Source: Cliona cf. orientalis
Taxonomy: Eukaryota; Porifera; Demospongiae; Clionaida; Clionaidae
Direction: 5' to 3'
NCBI GenBank assembly: GCA_963930775.1
Contig: OZ005689.1
Location: 35,852,694 to 35,916,693 of the forward strand
Length of the DNA stretch: 64,000 nt
Both the position numbers and the translations under genes were made by a program. The notes beneath the pieces were generated by a model. It had not been told where the DNA came from and did not search any database. It was given only the letters and a program-made list of their open reading frames with translations. Below are positions 55,998-64,000 of the stretch, one piece after another; within the stretch, counting starts at the first letter, position 1, and every line of letters begins with the position of its first letter.

Positions 55998-58640
55998 CTT
56001 TGTATTCTCCAAGTGACCATTCTGCTTTTGTAGAATTTGCGTTAGGCACTCCTGTCCTTTGTGGGATGAGGAGCAAAAATAATCTTTCGTCATCATATCA
56101 TTGTACTTTTCTAATCCCTGCTGAGTAAATGGCAGGAGAGCACCACTCGTGCTCATGAATTCCCCAACATGTTGTATCATACAATGCATATAAGGAGTGA
56201 CATGCTTTGCTGGGTAAATCTGAGTAAACATCTGGATGAACGCAGTGGATTTGACCGAAACTCAGCAACCTTTTCACTGGTTATCTCTTCCGGGCGTATC
56301 GATAGAAGGGTATTGATATCTAAGAGTTGTTTCCACAAGGTATGGATGTCAGAAGATTGCGGGATTTCTGGAAATGTCTCGGCAATGTTTATTTTGCTAA
56401 AGACAGTTAGCTTTTCTAGACCAGTTAGTGTTCGCCAATTAAGATGTTTCGACTCCTTTCCAATCCAAAAGGAGAATCCTGTTACTCCCAGCATTTTGAC
56501 TGTTTCTTCATACTTCTTGACATACTTCAGTTGGTACATGCTTTTTACTTTTGTAGCCTTATCAATTTTATCCAGTCGTCGTAATTCAAGGATGAGAAGA
56601 TCGATCAATGCATCCGCTACACGCAAAAACATGTGCAAGTTGTTTACAACTACTCGAGTGAGTGGGATAAAGGGGGGATGAGATACATTGTACTTTTTGG
56701 ATCTCGATGTAGCAATGGACATGTTTTCTTCTATAGTCCGGACGCCAAAGCTAGTATCACTGATGGACCTCTTCTGAGATGAATCATATCGTTTGATAGC
56801 AGGACACTTACACCAAATGCAAGCATGGGTAGCAGTGGCTGAGTCGATGCCAGTGATCATAGCCAAAAATTTCCAGTCACCACCAAGAAAGTACATTTCG
56901 AACTCAATTTCACCTACACTTATCCTTGTCAACTGTTTGACGTCGCGTATTATGTCCTGTAGGCAAAGTTTCAGCGAATCGTAACTTTCTGACTCCTTAA
57001 AGATTGCTATGCAATGATTTCCAGCTGCGCTGTAGGCCATATCACCCTCGTCAAGAATAGTGAACACAAAATTCACCACATGTAGATGCTTTCCAATGTT
57101 AGTGCCGTCACCAGTTACTTTGACCCTCACCTTTCGATCACGCACAAATGTTGCATCAGGGGGTGATACCAGTACCTGTATTAAAGAATACTTACATGAA
57201 TGAACTATATTTACGCAGAATACACAGGTGATCATACACATGTAACAATGGTGTGCCTTAATTAGAGAGTACGTAGCAACATAATCGTACGTACTATAGA
57301 GGCAAGTCACTAGAGCAAAATCGAAGCTAGAGTGGTGCTGTGGTTAAACATCAAAGGGAATTTGTGGTTTGAAAAACCACATCAAATGCAAAACAGCTTT
57401 TTAAGAGCAGCACTGCACCACTCTACCACTCTTAGTGATTTCTCTGCATACTAGCACTAGTATACTTACTAGTCCTAGACACATTCTCAAACGTTCTTCA
57501 AAGATTGTTGAACACCACTTGTTCTCTCAGGCATTGGTTGAATGCTCCATTTCGAGTTAAGCTCGGCTATTCTCTCCTTTAAACGATAATGTCGTGGCAT
57601 TTGGCGACACAAAGATGCTAATTCATGATAGGCACTCCCTGAAATATTGTACCTATCCTTAACATACAGCATCATGGATACAACGTCGGCTTCTTGCTCC
57701 CCGATTTCTTCGTTCAAGCTCAGTGCTCTCTCAAGATCTTTCCTAATGGAAAACGTTTCGAGAACATTCGTTCTAGTGTTCATGACCAGTGGTGTAGCTA
57801 GCAAATCTGATGTAGTATGGCACACTTCGCGCACGAAGCGCGCGTGCAAAATTTTTAGCCCCGCCCCCTAAAATGTTGACCACGCCCCTAATTAAACGCG
57901 TTCCCGAAGGTAGCTGGCTGTACAAAGAAGGCTGGTAGTGATGAGTACTGCTGTTTAAGGAGCGAATTTAAGAGACCAGTAAGTCTATTTCTGGTAGTAG
58001 CTGCCAGTGATCGATTATCAGTAATAATATTTGTCACTGAGCTATTGACCTGGCTGTTGTGCCACAGCTGATGGGAAGATCTAGGCGGTACGGCCATGGC
58101 CGTACTGGCCGTATAGGTAGCTACGTCTATGATTACTGTCACACAATCCATCCTTCTCCATCCATGAAAGAGCAGTTGCACACTCTTCCACTCGCCTCTG
58201 TTTTATCCTTCTTTCGTGCCTCTGCGAGTAATGTTTGGCAGTACGCGTACGACGTCGGGGAGTTTCCTGCTGAATCTGCTGTGGAACATGTGCTGATGCT
58301 TCCACCTTTCTTTGAAGAGACGTGACTTGTGACAACCGTGCAACTTCACTCAATGTTGATGGATTATCTTCATCAAAGGAAGTGGTTAAAGTCAAATTCT
58401 GGGATAAAATTTCGCTACGACGCCTACCACCCTTGTTCATTCTATAGCGCAGGTTATTTGCACGCTGGACTAGGGTTGAAGCTAATGCTTTAGAAACTTC
58501 AGCGTACAATGTAGAGCATCATTTAGTTGGTCAATCCAGTTTCTTACTCTCTGTTCAGAAGGATTCGAGGGGTCGTGACTGGTGATGTCATAAAGCAGCT
58601 TACTGTATGAAGGTAAATCACACAATTGGTAATCCTGTAT
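55899..58640 (-). pseudogene. Transposase-like protein copy A (frameshifts and insertion)
   Basis: N-terminal exons: about 58500-58640 (LLYDITSHDPSNPSEQRVRN), 58081-58509 (ALASTLVQRANNLRYRMNKG, basic RRRTRTAKHYSQRHERR) and 57487 to about 57790 (ADVVSMMLYVKDRYNISGS, PRHYRLKERIAELNSKW). A repeat lies between the last two. The main exon, from 57175, has KVRVKVTGDGTNIGKHLHV, YFLGGDWKFLAMITGI, ACIWCKCPAI, VVVNNLHMFLRVADALI and GFSFWIGKESKHLNWRTL. A frameshift near 56255 precedes MFTQIYPAKHVTPYMHC and PFTQQGLEKYNDMMTKDYF (55899-56231). The cysteine pair in WCKC, GDGTN and QQGLEKYND are the family landmarks. The C-terminal end runs antisense into copy B's last exon. Confidence 0.65.
57787..58080. 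repeat. Repeat insertion within copy A (CAGTGGTGTAGCTAGC)
   Basis: The interval starts with CAGTGGTGTAGCTAGC and contains CACGCCCCTAATTAAACGCG, then TATTTGTCACTGAGCTATTG and GGCTGTTGTGCCACAGCTGA. The last words recur at 60030-60080 (ATTTGTGCTGAGGTACTGAG, GGCTGTTGTGCCAGAGCTGA). Both copies are therefore one repeat family, each lying in or against a transposase-like gene. Confidence 0.5.
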
Positions 58641-59224
58641 TCATTTGATAGCTTTCTTCATATTATGTATGTACTTACTTGGCTATGATGACTGTGATAT
58701 AAGCAGAGACAGGGTCCTCACTAGCACTAGCACCATCAGCAGCAAAGTAGCACTGGAACAAAGCAGTCAAGAACAGAGTAGCTGTGAAAACAGCTAGGTG
58801 TTTCCCCATTTAGCTTCTGTTCTACAGCACACTCTACACAACCCAGAAGCGTGAATAAGTGAAAGAATTCATACCATGAGCAGATAGTTACACTTACCAA
58901 GAGAAATTGTAGCCTGATCTTGTACAGAAAATGGCGAGTACAGACATCATCCGATTCAATAGACACTTGTCACAATCGATTCAACACCTCTAATGCTTCC
59001 GCGTGGTAGATGAAATAATTTTTTGGCACATTCATGTATTTAGATATTAAGCGGTAAAGGATCGCACTTCTGCTTGCTCCATAGTCAACTATACTAACAA
59101 TTTGCGTCAGCATTTAAAAAAAATGGCGAGTAGAGTGCGCATGGGATCGTAGTCAAATGGGCATCAAGGTAATGCAGATGATGTACTGATGTCAGTTACT
59201 AGTTAAATTAAGGTTCTATATCAA
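58641..59224. other. Gene-free upstream region of copy A
   Basis: A 76-codon minus-strand ORF (58736-58966) shows no recognisable domain. The promoter of copy A should lie here, but I see no clear TATA box. Nothing else is visible. Confidence 0.4.
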
Positions 59225-59668
59225 TACCGTATTTTCTCGCTATTAAGCGCATGCGCTTATATCTCCACAGGAAGAAAACCTGCGCGAAGTGCGCCTAACA
59301 GCGAGATGCGCCTAACAAAAAATAGCTACATCAAGAACGCATGCGTGTTCGCGGTATCATTTAAGGGGCGTGGCCAATCGATCGATCGTTCACGTTGCTG
59401 CATTCCGCCCAGGTCGAAATGGCATTCACTGCTGGAATAATCTCGGAATCGACAGTAGCCATTGTAATTTCGACTAACTTGAAAAGCTTGGAGCCCTGGG
59501 CAAGCTAGCAAGCAAGCAGATATTGAGATCAATGTTCTATTATTATCAGTATGCGCTTATATGCGAAATGCGCCTAATAACGAATGCTTAGGCCAACAAA
59601 ATAGCATGCGCTTAATAACGAATATGCGCTTATAAGCGAGATGCGCCTAATAACGAGAAAATACGGTA
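59225..59668. mobile_element. Palindromic element, TACCGTATTTTCTCGC family (444 bp)
   Basis: TACCGTATTTTCTCGCTATT at the left is matched by the reverse complement of the right end (TACCGTATTTTCTCGTTATT). The arms are rich in the words GCGCATGCGCTTATA and ATGCGCCTAATAACGA, so several registers can pair. It is bounded by TA. The non-palindromic centre (about 59340-59540) contains GGGGCGTGGCC and GATCGATCGATCG and is not coding. Confidence 0.7.
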
Positions 59669-59869
59669 TTTAGAAAGATATTTCTCATAAACAGCTGGAG
59701 TAATACATTCTCCCTATACCCCAGAGACTGCCTGAAAGGTGGTAGGTGGTGCGATACACACCTAATGTCCTCAAATTTCTTCATATGGGACAAGGTAGCT
59801 ATTAAATATTTACAATACGTATCGTACAACAAATTCAATAGCCATACAGCAATTTTGTATGCACATGAA

Positions 59870-60128
59870 GATTAAATTTAGCAGTATCATGAAGTTCCAG
59901 CCCAGTGGATCATTAGCTTTGATCGATAGTGGAAATATATGGATCGGACCAGGTGTACAGCAACATGTTTTGCAACGTGAGCAAGAAAGCCAATAGCCAT
60001 ACAGTAATAATTGTGCATGTATCGAGTATCATTGACAATATTTGTGCTGAGGTACTGAGCTGGCTGTTGTGCCAGAGCTGAGGGGGGTGCTCCAGCACCC
60101 TGAGCTCCATGCTAGATACGCCACTGGA
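59870..60128 (-). repeat. CAGTGGCGTATCTAGC repeat that truncates gene D
   Basis: Read on the minus strand it starts CAGTGGCGTATCTAGCATGG, then GGGTGCTGGAGCACCCCCCT (a short palindrome) and CTCTGGCACAACAGCC. The last block is shared with 57787-58080. It begins directly after the last coding residues of the neighbouring gene. Confidence 0.5.
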
Positions 60129-62164
60129 CAGACATAAAACAATAATCCCATTGTACACGTGTGGTGCTCACTCTGCAAAAATCTTCAGCACTGCGGTATA
60201 TATAGGTAGACTTCAGCTGTTGGCATAAGCTCTCGATGGCCTTGCTCGGTGTGTAGGCTGGCGTGTGGCAAGGGGAGATAGATGGGCATTTGGAGTGCTG
60301 GCACTGTGTGTGCACATGTACATGTACATGTACACAATTGTAAGTACACTGTCATTGTTACTATGGTGATATGCAAGCCCTGTCATGAGGCTAGGCTCGC
60401 CCCAGTGAATGTGCAAAATTATATACCTGGTAGTGACAGGGGATATTCATGATATATTCCTTGGGTTTACTGGGTGAATCACTGCAATTCTTCATGGCCC
60501 AGTAGAGATGTATATTCACACTCTTTCCTATTATTATATGAATACATAATATGTCAAATAGTACAGATATCCTTACGTTTGTCCACAAGTTGTGGGAACC
60601 ATGTTTTCCCCTTGTCTTTCACTTGGCCTTCAGTGATCTTTTTCATCTCCCTAGCCACATTCTTTGTTCCTATGCATCAGCATAATAAACATTAATAGCT
60701 AACAACTTATGTTGCTGAAATACAAAAATACCATGCCAAGTGTCATAAGAGTTAACTAGTCCAAGCGTTTCTCTAATACACTTGGCCACTTGCGCCTGGA
60801 TGTCATGAACAACTTCAACAATATGGAGACCTATATTTATATCGCACATACTCAATTCACATGAAATTTGACACAAATACGAGAACTCACCTCGGTCAAT
60901 AACCTGCGGCAGAACATCTTTGGTACAAGCTAACTCCCTCATCTGTGCAGTAGCAGGAGCAGCTCGAGAGATGGTGCTGATACTTGTGCGTACTGTGCCA
61001 CATAAAAATTCTATTAACTGATGACAAGAACCCTAAAAGTTCTACGTGCACACCTTCCAGACAAGCAGCACTGTATTGTGGTATGCATTGGCCGTGGAAT
61101 CATGCCGTGCACCAGTAATGACCCACTAAAGTTGGAGGAGACAATAAAATTACAGTATTCAGTTTACAATCACTTGCACATGTACCTCTCCTTTGGTTGA
61201 GTACTCCGGAAGAGCTTGCATTTCTTCCACGCTAGCACGCATACTCATTTCAGCAGCTCTTCCAACTATTTCAATGTACCCTAGCTTTTGATACACTAAA
61301 GGTAGACAACAAATAATTATACCAGTACATATTTGTCAACCATGGGTAAGACAACCTCGGTGGATGTAAGCATGACCAACAACTCCTACACCAGAAAACA
61401 TACTTAAGTGGGTATACTGAGAAGGCAACATCCCCGCACATGTGAATGCATGCACCATCCTAATATTATACAAATACATGTAATAAGTATTTAATTTTTT
61501 ATGTTACATACTTTTGGTTCACTACATAGTGCCCTGCCAGCACACGGGAACTAGACAATGTACGTCTTTGCTGCTTACAGCGATGACAACAGAAAAGAGC
61601 TCGGATAGAGTGCCCTTTCTGGGATAGTAGTGGATTGACATACATGTACACTGCTAAAGTTTCACGTTGATCTTCATATCTGTACAACAGATTCTAGTAC
61701 CCAGGGAGCACTCGTCTTTCCACACGAGCATTGTGTTGACAGGCCTTCAACTAAATCGGAGAAGCAATTCCGTTCCGTAATAAACAAAAACTGCTCCTCA
61801 GAAGAAGCACCATCAGTGTACATTCCTAAAATTAATAATAGCAGCTTATACTCACTGCTGTATTTGTAAATCCATGCCATAGCATTTTCCATAACTTACC
61901 ACTGTTGTGCATGAAAGGTCTAGTAGCTGGGCCAGCATTATCGCTATGGCCATGGGGGTCAGGGGTCGGATGGGAGCCAGATTCAGCAAGATCGAGTAGG
62001 GCATAGACAAGGTTCTGGTTCTCGAGCAGAGGGGCTCCTGCTGGTGTCATCAACCTACGGACGTTCTGTAGTCTCCGTAGAAAAGCTTCTTTCTCCTCCA
62101 GAGTCGCGAAGCTCAAGTCAAACCCGTAGCGTTCGCGTTTACGTTTCCTCAAAGAACTCACCAT
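60129..62164 (-). pseudogene. Transposase-like protein D, about eleven exons, 3'-truncated
   Basis: Exon 1 (61900-62164) encodes MVSSLRKRKRERYGFD with a conserved leucine-rich helix (FLRRLQNVRRLM). Later exons: about 61690-61830 (QFLFITERNCFSDL), 61511-61680 (HSIRALFCCHRCKQQRRTL), 61356-61463 (AFTCAGMLPSQYTHLSMFSG), 61188-61297 (EIVGRAAEMSMRASVEEMQA), 61054-61126 (WVITGARHDSTANAYH), about 60892-60990, about 60735-60850 (GLHIVEVVHDIQAQVAK, NSYDTWHG), about 60572-60668 (GKTWFPQLVDKRK), about 60428-60520 (HLYWAMKNCSD) and 60129 to about 60315 (AIESLCQQLKSTYIY). Conserved acidic positions in ARHDSTAN, VVHDIQ and YDTWHG resemble an RNase-H-like transposase; the assignment is by inference. One frameshift joins exons 2 and 3 (near 61683). 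The CAGTGGC repeat removes the C-terminus. The family is unnamed to me. Confidence 0.6.
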
Positions 62165-62664
62165 TTTCGCTCTTTAATTAGATACACCACGTGTTTTGTG
62201 TGTTGTTAGCTTTATTTTGCGCTTCAATAAGTGCGATGTGTGTATCGTGTATATTCATAGTACAGCTAGCTTGCAGACATTTTTGAATCTTGCTGCAATC
62301 CGTTTCCTGTCGGCCATTTTCTTACCGGGCCACTCCCCTTTTATACTCAGCCTCCTCGTTTAAGAAGAATAGTGTATATCTATGCCACTGCTTGATTTAT
62401 AATATGTGGGATTTAGCGATACTATATCCCTACGCTATTTTCCACCTACATGTATATACATGTGTTACATGTGTGTACGCATACATACTATATCTAGCTA
62501 CCCCATTTTCAAGTAGGTGATTTGTTTATACTAGAATGGGATCTGGAGTGTCAAGATTCACACAGCTTTTTTTGCATGCAGCTACCCAATTATTTTAACA
62601 AAGCTGTAAGTTAGATTGGATTGGATTGATATGCATTTATTAGGGATCTGAACTTTAAGGTCAT

Positions 62665-63311
62665 GCCAGGTCGTCGAAGTTGTACTGGGACTGGATGCCA
62701 CAATAAATCACGTATTGGAAGGATTAGGAAGCGGCATTTCAAGGTAAGCAGTTAAAGTAATTGTTGGAGTTTGGGTTTACCTTGTTTATCCTATATTCTG
62801 AGGAGATTGTACAAGTCCATATCTAAGGATGGATGGCATGATAATACTCAACCTAGTCTAGTCAAGAAATCCAGCTTTTCAAGGTGCAGCGACAAAGTGA
62901 TGGAGAGCCTATCGTTATTACCATGTGACTCCTTATTGACAAAAATTGCACCTGGAGAGTCTATATTCATGGTCGCCTGGTTGAAAGTTGTCCAGCATTG
63001 TTGGAAATTCCCAAAGTATTGACAAAAAATTAAATGTGTGTGTTGGCCAGGCGGACGCCAAATTCGTTGACATTTGTGTTGTTAAAAATGGGCAAATTCT
63101 TTCCCATAACAAGCAGGTGGTCATGTACTTGGATTCTACAGCTTGTGTGTCTGATGGACAGACGTATACCAAAACTGCGTGACGCTGAATGTGAAATGCT
63201 GGTGCTTGGAATACATGTAAATGTGCTGGTCACAGGGACAACCTGAGAGCAATATCTCGTAATCATTCATTAAGAAAAACCCAGACCAAGTACTCTAAGC
63301 ACACTAATGCA
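62665..63311 (+). pseudogene. Decayed N-terminal fragment of a multicopy sponge/cnidarian-type protein
   Basis: A possible first exon (62665-62741) reads MPGRRSCTGTGCHNKSRIGR up to AAG|GTAAGC. Downstream, three frames in turn carry IHGRLVESCPALLEIPKVL, NVCVGQADAKFVDICVVKNG, SDGQTYTKT and DAECEMLVL. A fourth carries CKCAGHRDNLRAIS and KTQTKYSKHTNA, ending at the assembly gap. The order matches a conserved N-terminal module I associate with uncharacterised multicopy proteins; I cannot name it. At least three frameshifts show a dead copy. Confidence 0.5.
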
Positions 63312-63334
63312 NNNNNNNNNNNNNNNNNNNNNNN
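63312..63334. other. Assembly gap (N)
   Basis: Twenty-three undetermined bases lie between the decayed plus-strand fragment and a minus-strand fragment. The change in coding strand across the gap makes a misjoin possible. Confidence 0.98.
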
Positions 63335-63339
63335 ACAGC

Positions 63340-63555
63340 TATCCGTTCTTAATGAAATATTGTATAGACCGTTGCAGCTAAGAAAATTATTGAATTCGAT
63401 TAATTTTTCAAAGGGGTGACGCATATTGCTCTCCTGTTTATGGTACTTTTGCAAGTCTTTATTTCCACCAGTTTGAAGCCATACTGTGCATTCGCCACAT
63501 CTGTGTTCACTGTCTAATTTACTCTTACGTCCACGTTTGGATGCATATCTGAGTC
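63340..63555 (-). pseudogene. Zinc-finger-like coding fragment (unrecognised)
   Basis: Read on the minus strand: YASKRGRKSKLDSEHRCGEC, TVWLQTGGNKDLQKYHKQES and HPFEKLIEFNNFLSCNGLYN. It has a CGEC pair and a His-rich segment that could form a zinc-binding module. There is no start or stop in register, and it is truncated at the gap. Confidence 0.35.
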
Positions 63556-63631
63556 ATCAAAGAAACATACCTCTCCCCATGCACAAGCATCGAATAATGT
63601 CTTTGTTTCTCATTTTAATGGACTAACCCTT

Positions 63632-64000
63632 CAACAGTATGTCCAAGCACGTACTCGCCACTGTGCTGCTGCTCATAACCAGCCATGCAAGACATGTATG
63701 GGTATGCTAAGTGCAGCCAATATCGTGCTACAAGAAGGTTATACCACATTAGCAGTAGCATTCCGATTGGCATCGCCTACAGTTACATATACAGCAGAAC
63801 GGGTAAAGAGAAAGCTCCTTCAGATGCCACTAATGTGTATTCGGATCGGAGATCCTGCCAAAGGTAACTCTCAACACATCTTAATGGAGAATATTCCTGG
63901 AGTAAACCACACCAAATTTGGCATTGTGGTTAATGCTTTATCATGTAGTGTACAGAAGACGGTGCCACACTTTGATAAAGCCTGTGTTAAGATGTTGCTT
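63632..64000 (+). CDS. Open-ended ORF, unrecognised
   Basis: From an acceptor-like CAACAG near 63640 the frame stays open to the window end. It reads YVQARTRHCAAAHNQPCKTC, MLSAANIVLQEGYTTLAVAF, LASPTVTYTAERVKRKLLQM, then HILMENIPGVNHTKFGIVV and NALSCSVQKTVPHFDKACV. The frame also crosses a GTAACT that could be read as a donor but stays open. Composition and conserved-looking Cys/His spacing (C.....C..C) suggest real protein. I do not recognise it. The rest lies beyond the window. Confidence 0.45.

Overview
This is a eukaryotic (metazoan) window: the coding blocks are split by short GT-AG introns, the sequence is AT-rich, and there is no bacterial gene organisation. The protein families present (SWIM-type MULE transposases, TNP2-type EnSpm transposases, DUF6589 proteins, KDZ-like transposases, BEN-domain proteins, RecQ-like helicases) are, as far as I know, abundant in sponges and cnidarians. 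My best guess is a marine sponge, as an inference only. A short assembly gap of N lies at 63312-63334.

Layout. 1-8700: no recognised gene apart from a proline-rich repeat ORF on a minisatellite (4716-5630) and a 70-bp satellite array (5405-6070); the rest is palindromic and dispersed repeats. 8754-18033: a nested transposon. The outer element has two divergent genes, a DUF3987 helicase-like pseudogene (-) and a KDZ-like transposase (+). A 5.9-kb Mutator-like element (10658-16578, 9-bp target duplication) sits inside the KDZ coding sequence and carries a SWIM-zinc-finger transposase plus OTU-protease exons. 19260-25618: a TACCGTA hairpin element split by a 5.5-kb ACTGTAAAAA-ended element, which itself holds foldbacks and GA-rich tandem units. 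25.7-32 kb: a TTAA-flanked element, three ACACTAAG elements, unidentified exons, and a PARP-like/transposase-like chimeric pseudogene.

32.2-46.7 kb: an N-terminal DUF6589-type fragment (+), an EnSpm/TNP2 transposase gene with ten recognisable exons (-), an apparently intact nine-exon BEN-domain gene (+), and the C-terminal part of a DUF6589 gene (+). 47.0-49.7 kb: a RecQ-like helicase (-) in which I cannot find the last helicase motif. 50.2-54.6 kb: a CR1/Jockey-type LINE (-) with two DNA elements inserted in it. 54.85-58.6 kb: two convergent copies of one transposase-like family. 60.1-62.2 kb: a second transposase-like family (-), truncated by a repeat. 62.7-64.0 kb: decayed and open-ended coding fragments.

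The window is an archive of nested transposition. Several insertions can be ordered by exact target duplications. The recurring theme is at least eleven palindromic elements that share little beyond a TACCGTA-type terminus. The gene with the best-preserved open structure is the BEN-domain gene; nearly every transposase carries frameshifts or stops.
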